Source: Nocardioides sp. 1609 (GTDB taxonomy: Bacteria; Actinomycetota; Actinomycetes; Propionibacteriales; Nocardioidaceae). Taken from it: 64,000 bases of DNA. The position numbers were made by a program, and so were the translations under genes. This document shows positions 1 to 8,323 of the stretch, piece after piece. The stretch covers positions 248,001-312,000 of the forward strand of contig NZ_SPUJ01000005.1 in the NCBI RefSeq assembly GCF_004522105.1, written 5' to 3'. Each line of letters opens with the position of its first letter. The stretch's first letter is position 1. The notes under the pieces were generated by a model. It was not told the origin of the DNA. It saw nothing but the letters and a program-made list of their open reading frames with translations, and made no database searches.

Positions 1-1
1 G

Positions 2-301
2 GCCAACATCGCGCTGTTCGTGCCGGTCGGTGTGTTCCTCCTGCTGCTGGTCGGCACCCGGTTCTGGTGGGTGGCCGGGATCGGCGGGTTCCTGATGACC
101 TCGGCGATCGAGACCGCGCAACGGTCGATCCCGGGCCGGGTCCCCGACGAGCGCGACCTGCTCGCCAACACCGTCGGGGCCCTCGTGGGCATCGCGGTCG
201 GGCTGGTGCTCACCTACCCGGCCTCGCGTCGCCGGGCCCGGGCCGCGCGCGCCCGCCGTGCTGCGTCTCACCCGGCGTCGGGGCGACTGCCGGTCGGGTG
301 A
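2..301 (+). CDS. VanZ family membrane protein, 3' part only
   Basis: The gene enters from the left edge and its 5' end is missing; the reading frame is open from base 2 to the TGA at 299. The visible 99 residues start inside a membrane segment (ANIALFVPVGVFLLLLVG). They then show the VanZ pattern: an S-x-x-x-E-x-x-Q stretch (SAIETAQRSIPGR), a D-E-R-D-L-x-A-N-T-x-G-A stretch and a final membrane helix, followed by an Arg/Ala-rich cytoplasmic tail. VanZ-like proteins are small integral membrane proteins first met in teicoplanin resistance; most chromosomal copies have no known substrate. Family assignment is good, specific function unknown. Confidence 0.75.
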   Translation, partial: ANIALFVPVGVFLLLLVGTRFWWVAGIGGFLMTSAIETAQRSIPGRVPDERDLLANTVGALVGIAVGLVLTYPASRRRARAARARRAASHPASGRLPVG

Positions 302-359
302 CGGGCGACGTCCGCGCCTCTCCCGCGTGGGCTTCGAGTCCGGCTCCCTTGCCCGCCGC

Positions 360-494
360 GATTTCCCCGGTCGACCGGGGAAATCTGAACTTGGCGGCCG
401 ATATCCCGGCCCCCCAGTTCAGGTTCAGGCCGTCCGGCGAGACGGGCGGGGCCGACGGGACGACGTCGGCGGCGCCCACCACTCGGGTTCCGGA
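360..494. repeat. 135-bp intergenic repeat, copy 1
   Basis: Bases 360-494 match 511-645 at 134 of 135 positions; the one difference is T at 418 against C at 569. The unit opens with a perfect 24-bp palindrome at 361-384 whose half is ATTTCCCCGGTC. It continues with a second hairpin whose outer arms are CTGAACT (386-392) and AGTTCAG (416-422), with GGCC inner arms. The rest of the unit is GC-rich. The paired hairpins resemble bacterial interspersed palindromic (REP/BIME-like) elements. No associated transposase is seen. Confidence 0.9.
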
Positions 495-510
495 ACCCCT
501 GCCGCGCCGG

Positions 511-645
511 GATTTCCCCGGTCGACCGGGGAAATCTGAACTTGGCGGCCGATATCCCGGCCCCCCAGCTCAGGTTCAGGCCGTCCGGCGAGACGGGCGG
601 GGCCGACGGGACGACGTCGGCGGCGCCCACCACTCGGGTTCCGGA
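511..645. repeat. 135-bp intergenic repeat, copy 2
   Basis: Second copy in direct orientation, 151 bp downstream of the first, with the palindrome at 512-535. The T-to-C change at 569 weakens the outer stem of the second hairpin. The 16-bp spacer sequence after copy 1 partly recurs after copy 2 (ACC..TGCCGC..CCGGGATT), suggesting the true repeat period is longer than 135 bp and that a third unit has decayed. Confidence 0.9.
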
Positions 646-826
646 CCACTGCCGCCCGGGATTCCCGCGCCCAGCGGTGACTCTCCCGCCCTCCAGCCCC
701 GGTCGACGCGCACGACCCGCACTCCCGAGGAGTCGAGCGCGCCACCGGTAGGGTGAGCGCGCTGAGCTTCCCCCGCGTCAGTAGCCGCACGCCCGACGTA
801 CCCGAGCACCGCGATGGAGCCCCGCG

Positions 827-3800
827 TTGTACCTCAAGAGCCTGACCCTCAGGGGCTTCAAGTCCTTCGCGTCGGCGACCACGCTCCAGCTCGAGCCGGG
901 CATCACCTGCATCGTCGGTCCGAACGGCTCCGGCAAGTCGAACGTCGTCGACGCGCTCGCCTGGGTGATGGGTGAGGCGAGCGCGAAGAGCCTGCGCGGC
1001 GGGAAGATGGACGACGTCATCTTCGCCGGCACGTCCGGTCGCCCGCCGCTGGGCCGCGCCGAGGTGGCGCTGACCATCGACAACGCCGACGGCGCGCTGC
1101 CGATCGAGTACGCCGAGGTCACGATCACCCGCACGATGTTCCGCAGCGGCGGGTCCGAGTACGCGATCAACGGCACCAGCTGCCGCCTGCTCGACGTCCA
1201 GGAGCTGCTCTCCGACTCCGGCATCGGCCGCGAGATGCACGTGATCGTCGGCCAGGGCCAGCTCGACACGATCCTGCACGCCACGCCCGAGGACCGGCGC
1301 GGCTTCATCGAGGAGGCCGCCGGCGTCCTCAAGCACCGCAAGCGCAAGGAGAAGGCGCTCCGCAAGCTCGACGCCACCGAGGGCAACCTCACCCGGCTCG
1401 GCGACCTGCTCCACGAGCTGCGCCGCCAGCTCAAGCCGCTCGGCCGCCAGGCCGAGGTCGCGCGCAAGGCGGCCGGCGTCCAGGCCGATGCCCGCGACGC
1501 CCGGGCCCGGCTGCTGGCCGACGACCTCGTCACCGCCCGCACCGCCCTCGAGCAGGAGATGGCCGACGAGTCGATCCTGCTCGAGCGTCGCACCGAGGTG
1601 GAGGCCGCGGTCGCGACCGCGCGGCAGCGCGAGGCCGAGCTCGAGGCCGCGCTGCGCGAGGACCTGCCGGCCCTGAGCCGGGCCCAGGAGGTGCAGTTCG
1701 CCCTGCGCGGGCTCCGCGAGCGCGTGCACGGCACCCAGGGCCTGGCCGCCGAGCGGATCCGCAACGCCGCCGGCGCCGCCGAGACCACCGGGCAGCAGGG
1801 GCGCGACCCCGACCAGATCGAGGCCGAGGCCGAGCGGGTCCGCGTGCAGGAGCAGGAGATCGGCGCCCAGGTCACCCGGCACCGCACCGGCCTCGAGGAG
1901 GCGGTCGCCGCCCGCAAGGCCGCTGAGGACGCCGCCGCGGAGGAGGACCGTCGGATCGCCGCGCTGCAGCGGGCCGCCGCCGACCGGCGCGAGGGACTGG
2001 CCCGGCTGCACGGCCAGGTCAACGCCCTCAAGTCGCGGGCCGCCGCGGCCGCCGAGGAGGTCGGCCGGCTCACCCTCGCCCGCGAGGAGGCCGCCGCGCG
2101 GGCCGAGCGCGCCCAGCGCGCCTTCACCGCCCTCGAGACCCAGGTCGCCGGGCTCGACGCCGGCGAGGAGGGGCTCGACGCCGAGCACGAGGCCGCCGTC
2201 GCCCTGCTCGACGACCTCGAGGAGAAGCTCGCCGCCGTCCGCGTCGCCGCCCAGCAGGCCGACCGCGACCGCGCGGGGCTCGCGGCACGCAAGGACGCCC
2301 TCGAGATGGGCCTGACCCGCAAGGACGGCGCCGGAGCGCTGCTCGCTGCCGGCAGCGACGACGGCGTCGAGGGCCTGATGGGCTCGGTCGCCGCGCTGCT
2401 CGGCGTCCGCGCCGGGTTCGAGACCGCCGTCGCCACCGCCCTCGGCTCGGCCGCCGACGCCGTCGCGGTCACCGACGCCGGCGCCGCGGTCGCCGCCCTG
2501 GCCCACCTGCGCGCCGGTGACCTCGGCCGTGCCGGCCTCGTGCTCGGCGCCGACCCGGGCGCGCCGGTCGCCGACCCCGCCCGCGACTGGCCGGCCCTGC
2601 CCGACGGGGCGACGTACGCCGTCGAGGTCGTCGAGTGCCCCGACCGGCTCCGGCCGGCGCTGACGCACCTGCTGCTGCGCGCCGCCGTCGTCGACGACCT
2701 CGACGCCGCGCGCCGCCTGGTGGAGGCCGAGCCGACCGTCGTCGCCGTCACCCGCGGCGGCGACGTCCTCGGCACGCACGTCGCCGCCGGCGGCTCGCAG
2801 ACCCAGCAGAGCCTGATCGAGATCCAGAGCGCCGTCGACGAGGCCGCCGAGCGGCTGCTCGCGGCCACCGCCGACGGCGAGCGGCTCGGCTTCGAGCTCA
2901 GCCGACTCGAGGCCGAGCGGCTCGAGGCACAGAAGCGCGCCGACGCGGCCCTGGCCCGGCTGCACGAGTCCGACGCGACCCTGGCCGCCGTCGCCGAGGA
3001 GCTCGGCCAGCACGGTTCGCAGGCCCGGGCCGCCAAGGGGGAGGCCGACCGCCTGGCGCAGGCGATCGAGAAGGCCGAGACGGCTCGGGACACCGACCTG
3101 GCCGGCCTGGCCGACCTCGAGCAGCGCCTGGAGGCAGCCGAGGCGACCACGGCGACGGGGGACGGCGCCGACGACGGCGACGAGCCGGACACCGCCGAGC
3201 GCGAGCGGCTCGTCGAGGCGGCCCGCACCGCGCGCCAGGCCGAGATGGACGCCCGGCTCGCGCTGCGCACCGGCGAGGAGCGGGCCCGCGCGCTCCACGG
3301 CCGGGTCGACGGACTGCTCCGTCAGGCCCGCACCGAGCGCGAGGCCCGCGCCCGGGCGGCCGAGCGCCGTGAGCGGCTGCTGCGCGAGGGCGAGGCCGCC
3401 GAGGCGGTCTCGCTGGCGGCGGCCTACGTGCTCGCCCGGCTGGAGGTCTCGATCGACGCCGCGACCACCGCACGCCTCGAGGTCGAGCAGGCGCGCAGCG
3501 GGCGCGAGCGCGCGCTGATCGACGTCCGGGCGACCCTGCGCGACCTCGGCCGGGAGCACGACGAGCTGGTCAACTCCGTGCACCGCGACGAGCTGGCCCG
3601 CGCCCAGCAGCGGATGCGCATCGAGCAGCTCGAGGAGCGCACGCTCGACGAGCTCGGCCTCGACGCCGACGGCCTGGTCGCCGACTTCGGGCCCGACCAG
3701 CCGGTGCCGCCGCCGGCCACCCTCGAGACGGCCGAGGGCGAGGAGGCACCGGGCCCGACACCCTACGACCGCGAGGAGCAGACGAAGCGGCTGCGGGCGG

Positions 3801-4438
3801 CCGAGCGGCAGCTGACGATGCTGGGCAAGGTGAACCCGCTCGCGCTCGAGGAGTTCTCGGCGATGGAGGAGCGGCACAAGTTCCTCACCGAGCAGCTCGA
3901 GGACCTCAAGAGCACCCGCAAGGACCTCCTCGACATCGTCAAGGAGGTCGACACCCGGGTCGAGCAGGTCTTCACCGAGGCCTTCGCCGACGTCACCGTG
4001 GCCTTCGACGCCACCTTCGCGCGGCTGTTCCCGGGTGGCGAGGGCCGGCTGGTGCTGACCGATCCCGACAACATGCTCACCACCGGCATCGAGGTCGAGG
4101 CGCGTCCGCCCGGCAAGAAGGTCAAGCGGCTCTCGCTGCTCTCCGGCGGCGAGCGGTCGCTGGTCGCGGTCGCGTTCCTCGTGGCGCTGTTCAAGGCGCG
4201 ACCCTCGCCCTTCTACATCCTCGACGAGGTCGAGGCGGCCCTCGACGACACCAACCTGGGCCGGCTGCTCCAGATCTACGAGGAGCTGCGCGAGACCTCG
4301 CAGCTGCTGGTGATCACCCACCAGAAGCGCACGATGGAGGTCGGCGACGCGCTGTACGGCGTCACGATGCGCGGCGACGGGGTCAGCACCGTCATCAGCC
4401 AGCGGCTCCGCGACACCGAGCCCAGGGGGTCGGCCTGA
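827..4438 (+). CDS. smc: Chromosome segregation protein SMC
   Basis: SMC is the ATPase of bacterial condensin; as a dimer with ScpA and ScpB it organises and helps segregate the nucleoid. The 1203 residues (a normal length) show the N-terminal head with Walker A GPNGSGKS at 31-38, long Ala/Glu/Arg-rich coiled coils, and a hinge near the middle (about 500-640). The C-terminal head has the ABC signature LSGGE at 1105-1109 and Walker B ending FYILDEVEAALDD at 1129-1141. The start is TTG at 827, chosen because the family begins MYLKSLTLxGFKSFA; an ATG at 814 is out of frame. The stop overlaps the next gene by one base, so the two are co-transcribed. scpA and scpB are not in the window. Confidence 0.97.
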   Translation: MYLKSLTLRGFKSFASATTLQLEPGITCIVGPNGSGKSNVVDALAWVMGEASAKSLRGGKMDDVIFAGTSGRPPLGRAEVALTIDNADGALPIEYAEVTITRTMFRSGGSEYAINGTSCRLLDVQELLSDSGIGREMHVIVGQGQLDTILHATPEDRRGFIEEAAGVLKHRKRKEKALRKLDATEGNLTRLGDLLHELRRQLKPLGRQAEVARKAAGVQADARDARARLLADDLVTARTALEQEMADESILLERRTEVEAAVATARQREAELEAALREDLPALSRAQEVQFALRGLRERVHGTQGLAAERIRNAAGAAETTGQQGRDPDQIEAEAERVRVQEQEIGAQVTRHRTGLEEAVAARKAAEDAAAEEDRRIAALQRAAADRREGLARLHGQVNALKSRAAAAAEEVGRLTLAREEAAARAERAQRAFTALETQVAGLDAGEEGLDAEHEAAVALLDDLEEKLAAVRVAAQQADRDRAGLAARKDALEMGLTRKDGAGALLAAGSDDGVEGLMGSVAALLGVRAGFETAVATALGSAADAVAVTDAGAAVAALAHLRAGDLGRAGLVLGADPGAPVADPARDWPALPDGATYAVEVVECPDRLRPALTHLLLRAAVVDDLDAARRLVEAEPTVVAVTRGGDVLGTHVAAGGSQTQQSLIEIQSAVDEAAERLLAATADGERLGFELSRLEAERLEAQKRADAALARLHESDATLAAVAEELGQHGSQARAAKGEADRLAQAIEKAETARDTDLAGLADLEQRLEAAEATTATGDGADDGDEPDTAERERLVEAARTARQAEMDARLALRTGEERARALHGRVDGLLRQARTEREARARAAERRERLLREGEAAEAVSLAAAYVLARLEVSIDAATTARLEVEQARSGRERALIDVRATLRDLGREHDELVNSVHRDELARAQQRMRIEQLEERTLDELGLDADGLVADFGPDQPVPPPATLETAEGEEAPGPTPYDREEQTKRLRAAERQLTMLGKVNPLALEEFSAMEERHKFLTEQLEDLKSTRKDLLDIVKEVDTRVEQVFTEAFADVTVAFDATFARLFPGGEGRLVLTDPDNMLTTGIEVEARPPGKKVKRLSLLSGGERSLVAVAFLVALFKARPSPFYILDEVEAALDDTNLGRLLQIYEELRETSQLLVITHQKRTMEVGDALYGVTMRGDGVSTVISQRLRDTEPRGSA

Positions 4439-4914
4439 TGCCCGACGCCCCCCAGACCCGACCCGCCCGACCCGCCCGGCCGACCCGGTCCGACTACGTC
4501 GCGTGGCGCACGGCCACCACGCGGTGGTCCGACGACGACGTCTACGGCCACCTCAACAACGCCCGCTACTTCGACCTCGTCGACACCGCGGTCAACGCCC
4601 ACCTCGCCGAGGCGACCGGCGTCGACATCCGCGGCCTCGACGCCGTCGGCGTCGTCGCGGAGGTCTCGTGCCGCTACTTCGCCGAGATGGGCTACCCGGC
4701 CGACGTCGAGATGGGGCTGGTCGTCGACCGGCTCGGGAGCTCCTCGGTCGTCTACCGCGTCGGGCTCTTCCAGGGCCCCGGGGGACCCGACCAGCCCGCG
4801 AACGCCGAGGGCCGGTTCGTCCACGTCTACGTCACCAACGGCGGCGGCACCCGGGAGGTCACCCCGGTGCCCGACGTGATCCGTGTCGCAGTGGCGCCGC
4901 TCGTGCGCGCCTGA
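4438..4914 (+). CDS. Acyl-CoA thioesterase, hotdog fold (4HBT/FadM-like)
   Basis: A 158-residue single hotdog-fold protein. The N-terminal block T-R-W-S-D-D-D-V-Y-G-H-L-N-N-A-R-Y (about 24-42) matches the 4HBT signature, in which the Asp and the N-N-A-R-Y segment sit at the active site. Such enzymes hydrolyse acyl-CoA thioesters to free acid and CoA. The substrate chain cannot be inferred. The ATG shares its A with the smc TGA, indicating translational coupling. The coupling is probably positional, with no clear link to chromosome segregation. Confidence 0.85.
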   Translation: MPDAPQTRPARPARPTRSDYVAWRTATTRWSDDDVYGHLNNARYFDLVDTAVNAHLAEATGVDIRGLDAVGVVAEVSCRYFAEMGYPADVEMGLVVDRLGSSSVVYRVGLFQGPGGPDQPANAEGRFVHVYVTNGGGTREVTPVPDVIRVAVAPLVRA

Positions 4915-5007
4915 GTCCGGTCCGGGGTGGGGCGTGTGGTGCAGTGAGGGTTGCGCCCGGGCGGACCCGCGCCGGTGCCTCTCGGTAGAACTCGGAGAAG
5001 AACCGCT

Positions 5008-5229
5008 GTGACCCCTGTCATCGTCACCATGGTCGTCGTCGTGGGCGTCGCCGCCCTCGCCCTGGCCTACGTCGCCTTCCCGCACCGTGGGGCGCGGGTG
5101 CCGGGTGCGTCGTGGCTCGGCAACGCCGTCGAGCGCGCCGCCGACGCCGTCCCCGTCCTGCGCGACGGCGACCTCGACCCGCAGGTCGACGGCGACCAGA
5201 AGGTGCCGCACGACAGCGGCGCCCGCTGA
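5008..5229 (+). CDS. Small single-pass membrane protein, unknown
   Basis: A 73-residue protein starting at GTG 5008, preceded by GGAGAAG at 4993-4999. Residues 2-24 form one hydrophobic helix (VIVTMVVVVGVAALALAYVAF), followed by a polar tail with HRGARVPGASWLG and an acidic, GDGD-like end. I do not recognise a family. An upstream GTG at 4951 is in frame but has no hydrophobic lead and a worse ribosome site. A TAGAAC at 4986-4991 could be a -10 element. It lies after the smc-thioesterase pair and before the convergent methyltransferase gene. Confidence 0.6.
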   Translation: MTPVIVTMVVVVGVAALALAYVAFPHRGARVPGASWLGNAVERAADAVPVLRDGDLDPQVDGDQKVPHDSGAR

Positions 5230-5267
5230 CCACTCCGGTCGGGCACGACGGAGCGCTGTCGGGTGTC

Positions 5268-5303
5268 GGCGCTGCCGGCGCTGCCGGCGCTGCCGGCGCT
5301 GGC
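5268..5303. repeat. 9-bp tandem repeat (GGCGCTGCC)x4
   Basis: Four head-to-tail copies of GGCGCTGCC, the last ending GGC, run up to the reverse-strand stop codon of the methyltransferase gene at 5303. It lies between two convergent genes and encodes nothing obvious. Repeats of this kind vary in number by slippage. Confidence 0.85.
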
Positions 5304-6028
5304 TAGTCCGGGTCGAGCCCCAGGTCCGACCGCAGCTCGCGCAGGATGTGGGCGAAGGGTCTCAGTCGCAGCGATTCCTCGTGGAGGAGCAGCTCCTCGA
5401 AGGTCCACCGGCCGACCGCCGCGAGGGCGCGGTCGGGCACCGACGCGCGCCGCTTGCGCCACACGATCGCCTGGCCGTGGTTGTCCTCGACGGTGGCGTA
5501 GCTCAGCTGCTGGAAGAACGTCTCGATCGCCAGGACGAGCCGGAACACGTCACCCATCCAGTCCTGGGCGGTCGTCCCGAGCCGGTTGCGCACCGCGAAG
5601 AAGAGCTGGCGGTCCGGGATCGCCGCCAGGTGGCTGCTCGGACGGACGTCGTCGATGACGACCACGCCGCGGGGCTGCAGGTGGTGCAGGGCATTGGTCA
5701 GGTCGCGCAGGGTCTGCTCGACGGTGTGCAGCCCGTCGAGGAAGATCACGTCGAACTGGCGATCGGGCGCGACGACCGTGCCGAAGTACTCGTCGCTGGT
5801 GACCTGGTGGTACTCGGTCCCCGCGACGACCCGTGCCGGGTCGCTCGGATCGAACTCGAACGCCGGGTCGACGGCCACCTTGGTGGCGGCGCGGGCCCGG
5901 TCGAAGGTCCGTCCCGAGCAGACGCCGATCTCGAGGTAGCGCGGCTCGTCGTACATCGCCATCAGCCGGTTGACGACCCGGGCGCGACCGACCGGAGGCC
6001 GGGACCTGGGTGCGTGGTGCTCAGTCAT
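5303..6028 (-). CDS. Class I SAM-dependent methyltransferase (Methyltransf_24 type), partner of GT61
   Basis: A 241-residue methyltransferase. Motif I is YLEIGVCSGRTF (31-42), the acidic end of strand 2 is VAVDPAFEFD (51-60), and the post-strand-4 block is FDVIFLDGLH (92-101). VVVIDDVRP (122-130) follows. These features are typical of sugar or polysaccharide methyltransferases. The start is ATG 6028, which overlaps the end of the upstream GT61 gene by 8 bp (ATGACTGA), so the pair is translationally coupled; the longer frame from 6076 would run inside that gene. The C-terminal part (GDVF...LSYATVEDNHGQAIVWRK) is clearly homologous to the tails of the two fused GT61 proteins nearby. It probably methylates the glycan made by its partner; acceptor unknown. 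Confidence 0.85.
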   Translation of the reverse strand: MTEHHAPRSRPPVGRARVVNRLMAMYDEPRYLEIGVCSGRTFDRARAATKVAVDPAFEFDPSDPARVVAGTEYHQVTSDEYFGTVVAPDRQFDVIFLDGLHTVEQTLRDLTNALHHLQPRGVVVIDDVRPSSHLAAIPDRQLFFAVRNRLGTTAQDWMGDVFRLVLAIETFFQQLSYATVEDNHGQAIVWRKRRASVPDRALAAVGRWTFEELLLHEESLRLRPFAHILRELRSDLGLDPD

Positions 6029-7013
6029 CGAGGTCTGCGATCCTTCGCTGTAGGTCAGCCGTCGAGAGGTCTCCACGGAGGAAGCGGTGCGGGTGCCCGC
6101 CGAGGTGGTCGATCACCCGCTGCATGCCGACGGGGTGGGCCGGGTTGCGCTCGTCGCCGATCTCGACGACCCGGGTGCCGGCCGGTGCGAACGCCGTGAG
6201 GTGGAGCGCGGACCCCGATCCGCCCGCGACCACCTCGGCGTCGGCGACCAGCCGCAGCTGGTCCTCGAGCGCCAGTGTCTCGGGCGCGACCACGTCGAAG
6301 CCCGCCGCACGGAAGGCGCCGTCCATCGCCCGGTCGCGCTCGGGCGAGGACCGGGCGCGACGGCTCCCCGCACGCCGCTGCGCGTCGTTGAAGGCGGAGC
6401 GGGTGAGGAAGACGCGACGCGGACCACCACCACGGAAGGGCGACACCACCCGTTCCCACACCTCGCGCGCCTGCGGGTGGCCCCACCCGTTGGCGACCAC
6501 GCTCCGGGAGGGGACGACCAGCTGCTCGACACGCCGGGCGCGGGCGCCACCGACGATCTCGACGGGGAGCGCGCCGTACCCGGCGAGCTCCAGCAGGCGG
6601 AGCATCCACCTCTCCTGGGTGACCGGCCCGTGCAGGTACTTGTGGAAGACCAGGCCGACCGGCTCCTGGCCCGTGGGCCAGAGCGTGGTGATGGTCTCGA
6701 CGATGAAGTGGCCGAAGTGCTGGACCCAGTGACCGCCGTACATCCAGCGTCCTTGCAGCAGCTCGGCCCGGTTGTTCACCCGTGCTCTCGCGGGATCGGC
6801 CGCCACCCACGGGTGGTGGGGGACGCTCAGCTTCTGCGACGAGACCACCAGGCGGCCCTCGGCGTCGTGCACCGCGCCGCGCAGGTAGCGGTCGGGCCGC
6901 GAGAAGGTCCGAAGCCGCCCGAGCTCGTGGCGGGTGAGGAACGCGTCGTCGATCACCTCGATGCTCGGGTCGTCCCGCACGTCGTGCGGGAACGTCGGGA
7001 CGGTCCACTCCAT
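6021..7013 (-). CDS. Glycosyltransferase family 61 protein
   Basis: A 330-residue GT61-type (PF04577) protein. It has the early FGHFIVETITTLWP block (100-113) with the family His, a RRVFLTRSAFND segment, and the C-terminal donor-site region AEVVAGGSGSALHLTAFAPAGT. No signal peptide or membrane helix is seen, so it should act in the cytoplasm, transferring a sugar during polysaccharide assembly. It heads a two-gene unit with the overlapping methyltransferase. TAGGAT lies exactly 6 nt before the ATG, so the mRNA is probably leaderless. It is divergent from ftsY. Donor and acceptor are unknown. Confidence 0.85.
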   Translation of the reverse strand: MEWTVPTFPHDVRDDPSIEVIDDAFLTRHELGRLRTFSRPDRYLRGAVHDAEGRLVVSSQKLSVPHHPWVAADPARARVNNRAELLQGRWMYGGHWVQHFGHFIVETITTLWPTGQEPVGLVFHKYLHGPVTQERWMLRLLELAGYGALPVEIVGGARARRVEQLVVPSRSVVANGWGHPQAREVWERVVSPFRGGGPRRVFLTRSAFNDAQRRAGSRRARSSPERDRAMDGAFRAAGFDVVAPETLALEDQLRLVADAEVVAGGSGSALHLTAFAPAGTRVVEIGDERNPAHPVGMQRVIDHLGGHPHRFLRGDLSTADLQRRIADLDD

Positions 7014-7019
7014 GGCGTG

Positions 7020-7025
7020 ATCCTA
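7020..7025 (-). promoter_or_regulatory. -10 element TAGGAT, leaderless promoter of the GT61 gene
   Basis: On the minus strand TAGGAT is followed by six bases (CACGCC) and the ATG at 7013, placing the expected transcription start on the start codon. No Shine-Dalgarno site is present. Confidence 0.55.
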
Positions 7026-7141
7026 GGACGCCCGCCGCCCGTCCGACGCGATCGCCGGTCGCGTGATCGTGCCCCTGCTGGCGGGATCAGGACGGTGTGA
7101 CTGGTGCGCTGCCCCGGGCACGCACCTGCTTGGATAGCACC

Positions 7142-8311
7142 ATGGAGTGGCTCTACCTCGTCATCGGCATCGCCGTCCTGGCCGTCGTCGCCCTGGCCGG
7201 ACTGGTCACCAGTCGCACCCGCCGCACGCCGCGGCGGACCGAGCCGACGCCGTCCACCCCGACCACCACGCGTCCGGCCGAGCGGGAGGCGCTGCCGCCG
7301 ACCCTCGAGTCCGACCTGCCGGTCCTCGACGAGCCGCTGCTCGACGAGCCCGTCGTCGTCGAGCCGGCGCCGGTCCCGGTCCGCGAGAAGCCCGAGAGCA
7401 CGCGCTCGCGCCTGGCCCGGCTGCGCGAGCGGCTCGCCGGCTCCCAGGGCGGCCTCGGCCGTGGGCTGCTGGCGCTGCTGAGCCGGGACCGCCTCGACGA
7501 GGACACCTGGGAGTCCATCGAGGACCTCCTGCTCACCGCCGACATCGGCGTCGCCCCGACCCAGCAGGTCGTCGACAACCTCCGCACCCGGCTCCGGGTC
7601 GACGGGGCCGAGGCCGGTGACCCGCGGTCGGTGCTGCGCGACGAGCTCATCGCCCTGGTCGACCCGACCATGGACCGCCGCCTCCAGGTCACCGGCGACG
7701 ACGGCAAGCCGGGCGTCGTCCTGGTCGTCGGCGTCAACGGCGCCGGCAAGACCACCACGGTCGGCAAGATCGCCCGGATCCTGGTCGCCGAGGACCACTC
7801 GGTCACCCTGGGGGCCGCCGACACGTTCCGCGCCGCCGCGGTCGAGCAGCTCGCGACGTGGGGCGAGCGGGTCGGCGTCGAGGTGGTCCGCGGGGCCGAG
7901 GGCACCGACCCCGCCAGCGTCGCCTTCGAGGCGGTCAAGCAGGGCGTCGAGCAGGGCGTCGACACCGTCATCGTCGACACCGCGGGCCGCCTGCAGAACA
8001 AGCAGGGCCTGATGGACGAGCTCGGCAAGGTCAAGCGCGTCATCGAGAAGCAGGCCCGGGTCACCGAGGTGCTGCTCGTCCTCGACGCCACCACGGGCCA
8101 GAACGGGCTCATCCAGGCCCGCGTCTTCCGCGAGGCCGTCGACGTCACCGGCATCGTGCTGACCAAGCTCGACGGCTCCGCCAAGGGCGGCATCGTCGTC
8201 GCCGTCCAGAGCGAGCTCGGCGTGCCGGTCAAGCTCGTCGGCCTCGGCGAGGGACCCGACGACCTCGCGCCCTTCGACGCGGCCGCGTTCGTCGACGCCC
8301 TCCTGGGCTGA
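7142..8311 (+). CDS. ftsY: Signal recognition particle receptor FtsY
   Basis: FtsY docks SRP-bound ribosomes at the membrane and hydrolyses GTP together with Ffh. The 389 residues begin with a membrane anchor (EWLYLVIGIAVLAVVALAGL, 2-21), common in actinobacterial FtsY. A Pro/Glu-rich linker (30-85), the NG-domain helical bundle (about 95-185) and the GTPase follow. The GTPase has G1 GVNGAGKTTT at 197, DTFRAAAVEQL at 227, DTAGR at 279-283, TKLD at 341-344 and a closing GEGPDDLAPF block. The start is ATG 7142, where the membrane anchor begins; an in-frame upstream extension to 7097 adds no recognisable sequence. In related genomes ftsY usually follows smc closely; here glycan genes lie on both sides. 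Confidence 0.97.
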   Translation: MEWLYLVIGIAVLAVVALAGLVTSRTRRTPRRTEPTPSTPTTTRPAEREALPPTLESDLPVLDEPLLDEPVVVEPAPVPVREKPESTRSRLARLRERLAGSQGGLGRGLLALLSRDRLDEDTWESIEDLLLTADIGVAPTQQVVDNLRTRLRVDGAEAGDPRSVLRDELIALVDPTMDRRLQVTGDDGKPGVVLVVGVNGAGKTTTVGKIARILVAEDHSVTLGAADTFRAAAVEQLATWGERVGVEVVRGAEGTDPASVAFEAVKQGVEQGVDTVIVDTAGRLQNKQGLMDELGKVKRVIEKQARVTEVLLVLDATTGQNGLIQARVFREAVDVTGIVLTKLDGSAKGGIVVAVQSELGVPVKLVGLGEGPDDLAPFDAAAFVDALLG

Positions 8312-8323
8312 GCGCCGGCGCCC

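Larger units (their letters stand above)
302..826. other. 525-bp intergenic region with two long direct repeats
   Basis: No credible gene lies here. The region carries two 135-bp repeats (listed separately) and a degenerate third start (about 641-672, resembling 490-516). A TAGGGT hexamer at 749-754 could be the -10 element for smc, giving a leader of about 65 nt. Short open frames in the repeats are by-products of the G+C content. Confidence 0.7.

Noticed and set aside
268..633. Peptides from the 135-bp repeats (sharing GAGISAAKFRFPRSTGEI) that look like a repeated protein
   Set aside because: The similarity is only because the DNA repeats; frames have no start context and the palindrome explains the sequence better than coding.
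360..645. CRISPR array
   Set aside because: Two copies of 135 bp with a 16-bp spacer do not fit repeat-spacer units, and no cas genes are present.
425..4321. 1298-residue reading frame on the minus strand opposite smc
   Set aside because: It mirrors the smc coding sequence, has Leu/Gly/Val-rich composition typical of antisense G+C-rich frames, and shows no domain. SMC on the plus strand is certain.
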